A stretch of 52,256 bases of DNA from assembly GCA_014382345.1 (NCBI GenBank), contig JACNJX010000069.1, forward strand, positions 1 through 52,256, read 5' to 3'. Source of the DNA: Alphaproteobacteria bacterium (GTDB lineage Bacteria > Pseudomonadota > Alphaproteobacteria > Rhodospirillales > Casp-alpha2). The notes under the pieces were generated by a model, which did not search any database, was not told where the DNA came from, and worked only from the letters and a program-made list of their open reading frames with translations. Of the stretch, positions 42,683 to 50,347 are shown one piece after another. The position numbers were made by a program, and so were the translations under genes. Positions within the stretch are counted from its first letter, which is position 1. Each line of letters begins with the position of its first letter.

Positions 42683-43393
42683 ATGCACCGCCAACACCTA
42701 AATCCTTTCGACCGTTTCGGGCGCACCTGGCGAATTGAGCAGACCTCCAGTCTGGTCACCCTGTTCATCTGCTCTGCGCTAACGCTGATCCTCTATCTCT
42801 CCACGTCCGCCATCGGCTTTGGCTCTTTCAGTGACAAGTGGTCCTATCGGCCCAGGGACGAAGCCGCCCAACCCTTTAGGGAAACCCTTCCCCCCTTTGG
42901 GTTTTCGGGGATTAGGTTGGGCATGACCCCAATCGAAACCGGATCGGTACACCCTTCCATTTCCATGTCGGGCGCGCCGGAAGGACGGCAAATCGGCCGC
43001 TTCAAACTGGGCAATGGGACATATACGGTTTCCTTCATGGGCCCGGAGGCGGGGCGCAAGTCCTACCGGCTCCATTTCACCGAGACCTACTGGAACGTAT
43101 CGGAAATAGAAATCCGCGAACGCCTGAAAAGAAAATTCGGCGCCCCCGACATCAACCGCTGCGGCATGGAAAACGCTTCCCAGGGTTGGGTTTGCCGGCT
43201 CCGCTGGCAGCGCACCGACAACGTGGTGCTGGAAGCCTTGACCCGGACCTCGTTGTCGACCCACGGCGCCCGTTCGACAGACCTGGAGTTCACGGCCCTG
43301 GACCGGCAAACCCTGGCCTACAGGAAAAAACCCGCCCTGACCCGGATGAAAGCCATATCCTCGGCTATCAAGGGCGCCGCACTTGGGATGTGA
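42683..43393 (+). CDS. Unknown membrane-anchored protein, first of a paralogous pair
   Basis: A 236-residue protein with one membrane segment (about 21-44, SLVTLFICSALTLILYL) and a long C-terminal domain that begins with FGFSGIRLGMTPIETGSVHPS. This domain aligns with the C-terminal part of the next gene: a G-I-x-L-G motif, a G-x-Y/F-V-x-F strand, a K-S/A-x-x-Y-R-x strand and a late cysteine pair (CGMENASQGWVC here). AGGAG at 42670-42674 selects the ATG at 42683 over two earlier in-frame ATGs. No family recognised. It probably projects from the membrane; a link with the downstream hydratase genes is only positional. Confidence 0.7.
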   Translation: MHRQHLNPFDRFGRTWRIEQTSSLVTLFICSALTLILYLSTSAIGFGSFSDKWSYRPRDEAAQPFRETLPPFGFSGIRLGMTPIETGSVHPSISMSGAPEGRQIGRFKLGNGTYTVSFMGPEAGRKSYRLHFTETYWNVSEIEIRERLKRKFGAPDINRCGMENASQGWVCRLRWQRTDNVVLEALTRTSLSTHGARSTDLEFTALDRQTLAYRKKPALTRMKAISSAIKGAALGM

Positions 43394-43400
43394 GCCCCAT

Positions 43401-43432
43401 CTACCGGCATACTGGTCTACCGGCATACTGGT
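43401..43432 (+). repeat. 16-bp tandem duplication
   Basis: CTACCGGCATACTGGT is repeated exactly, head to tail (43401-43416 and 43417-43432), in the short gap between the two paralogous genes. It looks like a recent slippage duplication. Confidence 0.85.
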
Positions 43433-43487
43433 CCCAGGCGGCCAGGATTGGTATGGATAGTCCCTTGATTCCTTAGAAAGCGAACCG

Positions 43488-44336
43488 ATGGCCGCAGATC
43501 AACCGCCCGCCGGCAATGTGCCCGAACCCCCGCGCGAAAATAAGGGACGAAACACAGGGGGTAACACGGGGGAAGTAAACGAAGAGCCCATCCGCGAGCG
43601 GAGAATCATCACCGATCCGGATGAAGACTTTAAGTTCTCCGACGATCTGGCCTTCGAGGAAACCTTCGGCGATCCAACCGGGATGACGTTCGGCATGCGG
43701 GTCGTGACCACCCTGGTGGTCCTTTCGCTCCTCTTTATGGTCGGGTATCTGGTGTTGCTGGTCCTCTATCCGGAAAAATACGGCTCCAAGGACTGGATCG
43801 GCAAGGCGTCCCCGAAACAATCCGCAGGAGTGGAAACGATGGCCCTCAAGGGGTTTCAGCTTGGCGGCATTTATCTCGGCCTGCCCGCGGACGAGGCGCT
43901 TCGGGTCTACCCAAGCATGACCTTCACCGCCAATCCTGCCGGCGGCCGGATCGGCTCGTACCGCCACCATGAGGGGGTTTTCCGGGTATATTTCCACGGC
44001 CTGGAGAAAAGTGCGCGCGCCTACCGGATCGAATCCCGTCACGACTATACGAAAATTTCCTACCTGGAACTGCTGACGGAACTGAGCCAGCGCTATGGCC
44101 AGCCGACCGGGTCCGAATGCGGGGCCGAACAGCAAATCGTCTCCATCGAATGCGATATGCTCTGGAAGTACCCAACCGTCAACTTGACCGCGAAAATCAA
44201 AACCACCGTCAACGACGACGGCAGCCGGGCCAGCACGGCGCTCATGGTTACCGCCGTTGATCTGCGGTCCGATTTTTTCTTTGAGCGCGCGCTTAACAAA
44301 AAACCGAAAAAAAGACTCAAGGACATCAACCAGTAG
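43488..44336 (+). CDS. Unknown membrane-anchored protein, second of a paralogous pair
   Basis: A 282-residue protein: an acidic, proline-rich cytoplasmic N-terminus of about 68 residues, one membrane segment (about 70-93, VVTTLVVLSLLFMVGYLVLL) and a C-terminal domain that starts GFQLGGIYLGLPADEALRVYP. The domain mirrors the previous gene: GVFRVYFHGLEKSARAYRIE is the counterpart of its YTVSFMGPEAGRKSYRLH, and a late cysteine pair (CGAEQQIVSIEC) lies at the same place. I do not recognise a family. It precedes the hydratase genes by about 60 bp on the same strand, so co-transcription is possible. Confidence 0.72.
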   Translation: MAADQPPAGNVPEPPRENKGRNTGGNTGEVNEEPIRERRIITDPDEDFKFSDDLAFEETFGDPTGMTFGMRVVTTLVVLSLLFMVGYLVLLVLYPEKYGSKDWIGKASPKQSAGVETMALKGFQLGGIYLGLPADEALRVYPSMTFTANPAGGRIGSYRHHEGVFRVYFHGLEKSARAYRIESRHDYTKISYLELLTELSQRYGQPTGSECGAEQQIVSIECDMLWKYPTVNLTAKIKTTVNDDGSRASTALMVTAVDLRSDFFFERALNKKPKKRLKDINQ

Positions 44337-44398
44337 CCAACCCCGCCCTTGTCGCCCCACCCTTGTCGTAGCGCCTATTCCGTGTCAGCATTTTCCCC

Positions 44399-44779
44399 AT
44401 GACCGATAGTGACAATAAAGCGAGCCCCCTTCCCTCCGCCCCCCTGTCGAGTCCGGGGCCCCGCCACCACGATATGGGCGGCCAGGGAATGAAGGATGCC
44501 GGACCGGTGGACCAGGTCGAGCACGATTACGCCCCCTGGGAAAAGCGCGTCGACGCCATCATGCGGCTGGTTTCGGACCGCAAGCGCAAGCTGATGACCG
44601 TCGATGAGCTGCGCCGCGGCATCGAGGACCTCGGCCCCGGCGCCTACGAAGACTACAGCTACTATGAACGCTGGATTTCCTCGATCACCAATGTGCTGAT
44701 CGAAAAAGGCGTACTCAAAATCGACGAGCTGGGCCGCAGGATGGAAGACGTCCGCGCCCGCTGGGAGCAGGCAAAATGA
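44399..44779 (+). CDS. Nitrile hydratase/thiocyanate hydrolase, N-terminal half of the beta subunit
   Basis: A 126-residue protein equivalent to the N-terminal half of a nitrile hydratase beta subunit: HHDMGGQ, then PWEKRVDAIM, TVDELRRGIEDLGPGAY with the arginine (Arg72 or Arg73) expected to touch the metal claw, and DYSYYERWISS, ending IEKGVLKIDEL. In ordinary nitrile hydratase this is fused to the next part; in thiocyanate hydrolase it is a separate beta chain. The following gene overlaps by 4 bp (ATGA). Order and split match scnB-scnA-scnC, but the substrate (nitrile, thiocyanate or other) cannot be told from sequence. Confidence 0.82.
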   Translation: MTDSDNKASPLPSAPLSSPGPRHHDMGGQGMKDAGPVDQVEHDYAPWEKRVDAIMRLVSDRKRKLMTVDELRRGIEDLGPGAYEDYSYYERWISSITNVLIEKGVLKIDELGRRMEDVRARWEQAK

Positions 44780-45093
44780 CCGCCGCCGGGGTTTCCGCAA
44801 GGTTTACGGAAGGCGACCGGGTCCGGGTGCGTGCGGCCTATCCGCCGGGCCATATGCGCACGCCCTTTTTCATCCGCGGACATGTCGGAACCGTCATCCG
44901 GTTTGTCGGAACCTACGCCAACCCCGAAGAACTGGCCTACGGCCGCGACGGCAAACCGAAACAGCCGCTTTACTGGGTTTCCTTCCCGCAATCGGACCTG
45001 TGGCAGGACTACAGCGGAAGTCCCAAGGACACCACCATCGTCGATGTCTTCGAATCCTGGCTCGATCCCCTGGATGCAGGAGAGGCTTCATGA
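44776..45093 (+). CDS. Nitrile hydratase/thiocyanate hydrolase, C-terminal half of the beta subunit
   Basis: A 105-residue protein equal to the C-terminal SH3-like half of nitrile hydratase beta: FTEGDRVRVRAAYPPGHMRTP, RGHVGTVIRFVGTYANPEE, and PLYWVSFPQSDLWQDYSG, then TTIVDVFESWLDPL. The GHMR arginine is the second residue that contacts the oxidised cysteines in known structures. It corresponds to the alpha chain of thiocyanate hydrolase. Both boundaries overlap neighbours by 4 bp (ATGA), indicating coupled translation for equal amounts of the three chains. Confidence 0.85.
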   Translation: MTAAGVSARFTEGDRVRVRAAYPPGHMRTPFFIRGHVGTVIRFVGTYANPEELAYGRDGKPKQPLYWVSFPQSDLWQDYSGSPKDTTIVDVFESWLDPLDAGEAS

Positions 45094-45764
45094 CCGCGCC
45101 TCATGACGATCACGATCACGGGCACGATCATGGCGATGAGGACTGGCCCTACCCGCATCCCAAGCAGCCCGACCTGGAAGACGGCCCGGTCAGCGAACAC
45201 ATGATCATGACCGAGGCCGTCGCCGAACTGCTGATCGACAAGGACATCTTCTCCGCCGGCGAACTGCGCGAGATGCTTGAATCCATTGATTCCAAAAGTC
45301 CGGCGGAAGGGGCCCGCATGGTGGCCCGCGCCTGGACGGATCCCGACTTCAAGGCCCGTATGCTGGACGACGTCAACGCGGCGGCGGAAGAAATAGGCAT
45401 CGATGCCGGCACCATCCCGATCCGGGTGATGGAAAACACAGCCCTCGTCCACAACGTCATCGTCTGCACCTTGTGTTCGTGCTATCCCCGGCTGCTGATC
45501 GGCCTGCCGCCCGACTGGTACAAGTCGCGCAATTACCGCACCCGCATGGTCCGCGAGCCGCGCGCCGTGCTGGCCGAATTCGGCACCGAAATTTCCGATG
45601 ACGTCGAGGTCCGGGTGCATGATTCGACCGCCGACCTGCGCTACATGGTCCTGCCCATGCGCCCCGACGGCGCCGATGGCCTGGACGAAGACTCCCTCGC
45701 CGCCCTGGTCACCCGCGACAGCATGATCGGCGTCAGCGTCCTCAAACCCGACAATCAAAAATAA
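45090..45764 (+). CDS. Cobalt-type nitrile hydratase alpha / thiocyanate hydrolase gamma subunit
   Basis: A 224-residue metal-binding subunit. The claw motif VCTLCSC (Cys126, Cys129, Ser130, Cys131) is the cobalt form: Thr follows the first Cys, where iron enzymes have Ser. Downstream GLPPDWYKSRNYRTRMVREPR and LAEFG are typical. The claw is followed by CYPRLLIGLPP instead of the common CYPWPVLGLPP. The N-terminus is a His/Asp-rich arm (HDDHDHGHDHGDEDWPYPHP) likely to help metal loading, since no activator gene is adjacent. The family hydrates nitriles to amides, or thiocyanate to carbonyl sulfide and ammonia. Confidence 0.9.
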   Translation: MTAPHDDHDHGHDHGDEDWPYPHPKQPDLEDGPVSEHMIMTEAVAELLIDKDIFSAGELREMLESIDSKSPAEGARMVARAWTDPDFKARMLDDVNAAAEEIGIDAGTIPIRVMENTALVHNVIVCTLCSCYPRLLIGLPPDWYKSRNYRTRMVREPRAVLAEFGTEISDDVEVRVHDSTADLRYMVLPMRPDGADGLDEDSLAALVTRDSMIGVSVLKPDNQK

Positions 45765-45782
45765 TTAAAGGAAACATCCATC

Positions 45783-46967
45783 GTGGCTTCCAAGAGCAAT
45801 TACCAATGGGATGATCCGTTCCGTTTCGACGAACAACTGAACGAAGACGAACGCCTGGTCCGCGATACTGCGCGCGACTACGCGCAGGACAAGTTGATGC
45901 CCCGGATTCTCGAGGCCAACCGAAACGAACATTTCGACGTCGAGATCATGCGCGAAATGGGCGCACTCGGCCTTCTCGGCTCGACCCTGCCCGAGGACTA
46001 CGGCTGCGCCGGCGTCAACCATGTCTGCTACGGGCTGGCGGCGCGCGAGATCGAGCGCGTCGATTCCGGCTACCGGTCCGTGATGAGCGTGCAGTCGTCG
46101 CTGGTCATGCACCCGATCCATGAATACGGCACCGATGAACAACGCCAAAAATACCTGCCGAAACTGGCCACCGCCGAGCTGATCGGCTGTTTCGGCCTGA
46201 CCGAGCCCGATCACGGCTCCGACGTCAACGGCATGAAATCCCGCGCCGTGGCGACTGAGGGCGGCTACGTGCTGACCGGCAACAAGATGTGGATTTCCAA
46301 TTCTCCGATCGCCGACGTCTTCATCATCTGGGCCAAGCTGGACGGCGTCATCCGCGGCTTTATCCTGGAAAAGGGCATGGAGGGCTTAAGCGCGCCCAAG
46401 ATCGAGGGCAAGATGTCGCTGCGCGCCGCGATCACCGGCGAAGTTGTCATGGACGGCGTGTTCGTGCCGGAAGAAAACCTGCTGCCAAACGTCAAAGGCC
46501 TGGGCGGTCCTTTCGGCTGCCTCAACAAGGCGCGCTTCGGCATCGCCTGGGGCGCCTTGGGGGCGGCGGAATTCTGCTGGCACGCGGCCCGGCAATACAC
46601 GCTGGACCGCAAACAGTTCGGACGGCCCTTGGCGGCGAACCAGTTGATCCAGAAAAAACTCGCCGACATGCAGACGGAAATCACCATCGGCCTGCAGGCC
46701 TGCCTGCGCGTCGGGCGGATGCTGGATGACGGCGACTGCCCGCCGGAAAACATCTCCATGATCAAGCGCAACTCCGCCGGCAAGGCGCTCGACATCGCCC
46801 GTCTGGCCCGCGACATGCACGGCGGCAACGGCATCAACGACGAATTCCACGTCATCCGCCACATGCTGAACCTGGAAACCGTCAACACCTACGAAGGCAC
46901 GCACGACATCCACGCGCTGATTTTGGGCCGCGCACAGACCGGGCTTCAGGCCTTCACGGGTGAATAA
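45783..46967 (+). CDS. gcdH: Glutaryl-CoA dehydrogenase
   Basis: A 394-residue acyl-CoA dehydrogenase that oxidises and decarboxylates glutaryl-CoA to crotonyl-CoA in lysine and tryptophan breakdown. GcdH hallmarks: [20 protein letters not shown] early, [28 protein letters not shown], and the catalytic Glu371 in [20 protein letters not shown]. The start is a GTG (45783) with AAAGGA upstream, 18 bp after the hydratase gamma-type gene, so co-transcription is possible, although a biochemical link is not obvious. Confidence 0.92.
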   Translation: MASKSNYQWDDPFRFDEQLNEDERLVRDTARDYAQDKLMPRILEANRNEHFDVEIMREMGALGLLGSTLPEDYGCAGVNHVCYGLAAREIERVDSGYRSVMSVQSSLVMHPIHEYGTDEQRQKYLPKLATAELIGCFGLTEPDHGSDVNGMKSRAVATEGGYVLTGNKMWISNSPIADVFIIWAKLDGVIRGFILEKGMEGLSAPKIEGKMSLRAAITGEVVMDGVFVPEENLLPNVKGLGGPFGCLNKARFGIAWGALGAAEFCWHAARQYTLDRKQFGRPLAANQLIQKKLADMQTEITIGLQACLRVGRMLDDGDCPPENISMIKRNSAGKALDIARLARDMHGGNGINDEFHVIRHMLNLETVNTYEGTHDIHALILGRAQTGLQAFTGE

Positions 46968-47042
46968 GCCGGGGGAATGAGCAAATCCCGAGCGGATGGA
47001 ATCATCCGCGACGACGTATTTGCGTCCAAAATATAGTTTCTT

Positions 47043-47492
47043 TTAAGAAACTTCCGGGGTTTCGGGGATTGCTTCGGCGGGCGCGACGCTGGCGCGGGTC
47101 AGGATATAGGCCGCCGCCGGCACCATGACCGCGGCCAGCAGCGCCGGCAGGTGCCAGCCGTCCGCGACATAAACCGTCACGTAGAGGAAGCTCGCGCTCA
47201 TCATCGCCGCCGCCAACACCTTGGCCTTTAGCGGAATGACCCGGTGTTCGTGCCAGCTCCGGATCGGCGGGCCGAAGCGGGAATGCTCCCACAGCCAGCG
47301 CTGGAAGCGGTCCGAGCTTTTGGAAAACGCCCACAGCGCGATAATCAGAAACACCGTCGTCGGCAGGCCGGGCACGACAATGCCGATGATGCCGAGGCCG
47401 ACGTTGAGCCAGCCGAAGGCGAACAGCCCCCAGCGCAGTGTGCAGTGGGCCAGATTGTCGGGTCTTTCCTGTCTTTGGTCTTCGGGTTTCAT
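47043..47492 (-). CDS. DUF454 (YbaN-like) inner-membrane protein
   Basis: A 149-residue membrane protein with three or four hydrophobic segments. The family stretch GLGIIGIVVPGLPTTVFLIIAL followed by WAFSKSSDRFQRWL is clear when read as two parts. Some members lie next to porphyrin or iron genes; none here. It is convergent with gcdH (a 7-bp hairpin GCGGATG/CATCCGC lies between, 46992-47009) and divergent from gmhB. Function unknown. Confidence 0.88.
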   Translation of the reverse strand: MKPEDQRQERPDNLAHCTLRWGLFAFGWLNVGLGIIGIVVPGLPTTVFLIIALWAFSKSSDRFQRWLWEHSRFGPPIRSWHEHRVIPLKAKVLAAAMMSASFLYVTVYVADGWHLPALLAAVMVPAAAYILTRASVAPAEAIPETPEVS

Positions 47493-47648
47493 GCATCGTT
47501 CCTGAACGATTGATCCAAACCCCTGGGGGGGTTTAATGCAGGGTAGGCCCCCTCACAGGCCCAGCTCTGCTTCCCTCTGCCGTCTTGATAGCATATTAAG
47601 GCGTATCGGGACAAAAAATCGTTCCCCGAAAACAACAAGGGACGCCCT

Positions 47649-48347
47649 ATGCCAGAGCCGTTAGACTTGCCGTTTGGGGCCGGAATCGACGACGACCAGC
47701 TTTGGAGTCAGGTTCTCAACCGGGTGCAAAACGTGCCGGGCATCCCGCCTTTAGGCGATCTTCGCCGCCCGGCGCTTTTTCTCGACCGCGACGGCGTCAT
47801 CGTCGAAGACGCCCACTATCTGCACCGCCCCGAAGACGTGCGGATGATACCCGGCGCAGCCGAGGTCATCGCGCGGGCCAACACACTCGGCGTGCCCGTC
47901 ATCGTCGTCACCAACCAGGCCGGCATCGCGCGCGGCAAATTCGCCTGGCAGGGCTTCGTCAAAGTCCAGGAAACCATCATCGAAACCCTGGACAGCCAGG
48001 GAGCCTTCCTCAACGCCGTCTTCGCCTGCCCACACCACAAGGACGGCAAAGCCCCCTTCGACAACCCCAACCACCCGTGGCGCAAACCCAACCCCGGCAT
48101 GCTGCTCGAAGCCGCCCAGCGCCTGCCCGTTGATTTAAGCAAATCCTGGCTGATCGGCGACCGCGAAGCCGACGTCCGGGCCGCCAAAACGGCGGGCCTA
48201 CAAGGTGCGCTGCACGTGCTGACCGGGCATGGCCAGGACGCCGGCGAGCGCGAGGGGGCGGTGGCGCTGGATGGCGACGGGTTTCAGTGTTTGACGGCGG
48301 AGAGTGTTGGGGAGGCGGGAGAAGTGTTGCCGATTTTGGGGAAGTAA
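47649..48347 (+). CDS. gmhB: HAD-IIIA phosphatase, heptose-1,7-bisphosphate phosphatase (GmhB)-like
   Basis: A 232-residue HAD phosphatase: nucleophile Asp46 and Asp48 in LFLDRDGVIVED, then IVVTNQAGIARG, a CPHH motif, RKPNPGMLLEA and SWLIGDREADVRAAKTAG. GmhB removes the 7-phosphate of a heptose bisphosphate in lipopolysaccharide core synthesis. In ordinary GmhB a zinc loop has two Cys pairs; here only CPHH is kept and the second pair is replaced by NHPW, so zinc may be lost or altered. The N-terminal 38 residues and the last 30 are extra. AAGGGAC lies before the ATG. Confidence 0.8.
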   Translation: MPEPLDLPFGAGIDDDQLWSQVLNRVQNVPGIPPLGDLRRPALFLDRDGVIVEDAHYLHRPEDVRMIPGAAEVIARANTLGVPVIVVTNQAGIARGKFAWQGFVKVQETIIETLDSQGAFLNAVFACPHHKDGKAPFDNPNHPWRKPNPGMLLEAAQRLPVDLSKSWLIGDREADVRAAKTAGLQGALHVLTGHGQDAGEREGAVALDGDGFQCLTAESVGEAGEVLPILGK

Positions 48348-48372
48348 TTTCGGCGGTGGGCATATTCCCCCC

Positions 48373-48401
48373 TTGACTCCTGCGCCAAAAAAGAATATAT
48401 T
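48373..48401 (+). promoter_or_regulatory. Strong sigma-70-type promoter with no gene after it
   Basis: TTGACT (48373-48378), a 17-bp spacer and TATATT (48396-48401). This is the best consensus promoter I saw in the window. A start near 48408 would give a transcript running to the terminator at 48765-48804. Confidence 0.55.
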
Positions 48402-48764
48402 CCGTTTATGGTTTTATAGGCGGCGGGGAAAGGCCCCTGTGTCTAGGCTTTGGTACTTGGCAAGCCGGCAATGCCTGCATAACACAAGCAAACTTCTTAC
48501 TTTTTAAAGCCCAAATTATTCGGCCTGGGCTTTGTGCGGGCGGATTGCAGTTAGGAATATTAACTGAAAATGATGATAAATGATGAGTTTTTCGCCGCCC
48601 GGCCGGGCGTGTCTCCTTTGAATTCAAGGCGTTGCGGTGCAATGGAGCCGGAAAAATGATGAGTTTCGGACGAGTTTCGGACGACTTTTTGACGATATCC
48701 TGACGATAACGGGACGCCCGCCGCTTCGCCACGGGGGCCTGTGCCGAAGGCCGCGCATGAAAAA

Positions 48765-48804
48765 GCGCGCCGGGGCCGTGCCGCCGGCGCGCCGTTGTTT
48801 TTTT
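48765..48804. terminator. Bidirectional terminator between the unknown interval and the MarR gene
   Basis: GCGCGCCGG (48765-48773) and CCGGCGCGC (48784-48792) form a 9-bp GC stem with a 10-nt loop. In the plus direction GTTGTTTTTTT follows; in the reverse direction TTTT follows directly. It ends the MarR-type gene and any plus-strand transcript from the left. Confidence 0.8.
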
Positions 48805-48819
48805 GCGTCGGCGAAAGCC

Positions 48820-49284
48820 TTACGCCTTCGCCTTCATGCCGTAGTGGATGTAATCCGACCAGGTGCGTTCCAGCGATTGCAGGCCCTGGCAGATGTCGTC
48901 GATCGATTCCGGCGTTGCGCCTTTTTCCGCGAAGGCATCGGCGTTGTAGTCCTGCAGGGTCTGCATCGAGGTGACGACGTCGAGCGCCCTTTCGGTCAGG
49001 CGCACGTTGACCGAGCGCTTGTCGTGGGCCGAGCGTTCCTGCTCGAGGTAGCCGAGATCGGTCAGCTTCTTGATGTTGTAAGACACGTTGGAGCCGAGGT
49101 AATAGCCCCTCTCGACCAAATCGCGAATGGAAATTTCCTCAGCCCCGATGTTGGTCAGCAACAGCGCCTGCACGCCGTTGATGTCGCGCACGCCGATCCG
49201 GTTCAGTTCCGCCTTGAGAACGTCGATATACCGCCGGTGCAGCTTTTCGATCAATCGTGTCAGTTCAAAATAATGTTTTTTCAC
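48820..49284 (-). CDS. ldtR: MarR-family regulator, LdtR-like
   Basis: A 154-residue winged-helix protein: NGVQALLLTNIGAEEISIRDL, then the recognition helix GSNVSYNIKKLTDLGYLEQE, and a wing AHDKRSVNVRLTERA. It has the length and layout of LdtR, an alphaproteobacterial MarR protein linked with L,D-transpeptidase and stress genes. The start is a GTG (49284) with AGGA nearby. It stands alone with its own terminator, about 195 bp from the divergent gene of the fumarylacetoacetase family. The specific name is less sure than the family. Confidence 0.8.
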   Translation of the reverse strand: MKKHYFELTRLIEKLHRRYIDVLKAELNRIGVRDINGVQALLLTNIGAEEISIRDLVERGYYLGSNVSYNIKKLTDLGYLEQERSAHDKRSVNVRLTERALDVVTSMQTLQDYNADAFAEKGATPESIDDICQGLQSLERTWSDYIHYGMKAKA

Positions 49285-49480
49285 GATCCTGGTCTTTCAT
49301 GTTGGAAAGGTGGCTGGTGTTGAACGTATAATCCCTTGAGACACCAGAACGAATGACGGCCATCACACCTGAAAAAATAAATTCGCTTAACGTCCCCCGC
49401 ACTTCTCAAAAAAACGGCGATTTTCCGGTTTGTCTTTTTACCTTAAGCCTTTGAAATACTTGAAACTCTGAGGGAATTCC

Positions 49481-50335
49481 ATGAAATTGCTGCGCTTCGG
49501 CCCGAAGGGTCAGGAGAAACCCGGCCTTTTGGACGCAAACGGCCGGATCCGGGACCTGTCGGACAAGATCAACGACCTCGATGGCGCGGCCCTGGACCCC
49601 GACCGGCTGTCGGCGCTGGCCAAAATCGATACCGCATCGCTGCCCCTCGTCGAAGGCAACCCGCGCCTGGGGCCGCCGGTCACCGGCGTCGGCAAGATCG
49701 TCGCCGTCGGCATCAACTACAAGGCGCACGGCGAAGAAGCGAAGATGGATATCCCCGACGAGCCGATCCTGTTTACCAAGGCGGTGACCAGCTTAAGCGG
49801 CCCCAACGACCCGGTGGTCCTGCCCAAGGGATCGAAGAAGGGCGACTGGGAGGTCGAACTGGCGGTCGTCATTGGCCGCCGCGCCCAGTATGTTTCGCAG
49901 TCCGAAGCCCTGGGCGTGATCGCCGGCTATTCGATCATGAACGACGTTTCGGAACGGGAATACCAACTCGAACGCGACGGCCAGTGGCTGAAGGGCAAGA
50001 GCTTCGATACCTTCGCGCCGCTCGGGCCGTGGCTGGTGACGCCCGACGAGGTGTCCGACCCGCAGAACCTCAACCTGTGGCTGGAGGTCAATGGCGACCG
50101 GCGTCAGGACGGCAATACGTCGTCGATGATTTTCGGCATCGGCCACATCATCAGCTCCATCAGCAGCTACATGACCCTGATGCCGGGCGACGTCATCCCC
50201 ACCGGCACGCCGCCGGGCGTCGGCCTCGGGCGGGTGCCGCCGATGTATCTGAAACCCGGCGACGTCATGCGCCTCGGTGTCGAAGGTCTCGGCGAACAGA
50301 CGCAGCAGGTCAAGGCCTGGGAAGACGTTAACTAG
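49481..50335 (+). CDS. Fumarylacetoacetate hydrolase (FAH) family enzyme
   Basis: A 284-residue enzyme of the FAH family. The small N-terminal part (MKLLRFGPKGQEKPGLLDAN) leads to the catalytic domain: VGINYKAHGEEAKMDIPDEP, SGPNDPVVLPKGSKKGDWEVELAVVI written as two motifs with the metal-binding acids (E in WEVELA), YSIMNDVSEREYQLERDGQW, KSFDTFAPLGPWLVTPDEV and PTGTPPGVGLGR. Such proteins act as acylpyruvases, oxaloacetate decarboxylases or 2-hydroxyhepta-2,4-diene-1,7-dioate isomerases; which is not clear. It converges on the hydroxypyruvate-isomerase-like gene. Confidence 0.88.
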   Translation: MKLLRFGPKGQEKPGLLDANGRIRDLSDKINDLDGAALDPDRLSALAKIDTASLPLVEGNPRLGPPVTGVGKIVAVGINYKAHGEEAKMDIPDEPILFTKAVTSLSGPNDPVVLPKGSKKGDWEVELAVVIGRRAQYVSQSEALGVIAGYSIMNDVSEREYQLERDGQWLKGKSFDTFAPLGPWLVTPDEVSDPQNLNLWLEVNGDRRQDGNTSSMIFGIGHIISSISSYMTLMPGDVIPTGTPPGVGLGRVPPMYLKPGDVMRLGVEGLGEQTQQVKAWEDVN

Positions 50336-50347
50336 GGGGCTTTGATT

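Larger units (their letters stand above)
48348..48819 (+). other. 0.47-kb interval without a clear gene; possible small transcript
   Basis: No convincing coding region. On the plus strand there is a strong promoter (48373-48401), a perfect 8-bp stem at 48506-48533 (AAAGCCCA with TGGGCTTT), repeats (AATGATGAGTTT at 48579-48590 and 48655-48666; GAGTTTCGGAC twice in tandem, 48661-48682), and a bidirectional terminator (48765-48804). Together they define a possible transcript of about 390 nt. A 29-codon frame (48570-48659, MMINDEFFAARPGV...) is the best open frame but has a poor ribosome site. Comparison by eye shows no tmRNA, RNase P or signal-recognition RNA core. Confidence 0.45.

Noticed and set aside
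48373-48804. tmRNA, RNase P RNA, 6S RNA or SRP RNA in the interval after gmhB
   Set aside because: I looked for a tRNA-like acceptor and tag reading frame, the conserved RNase P core and the SRP tetraloop region and saw none; 6S RNA could not be judged by eye.
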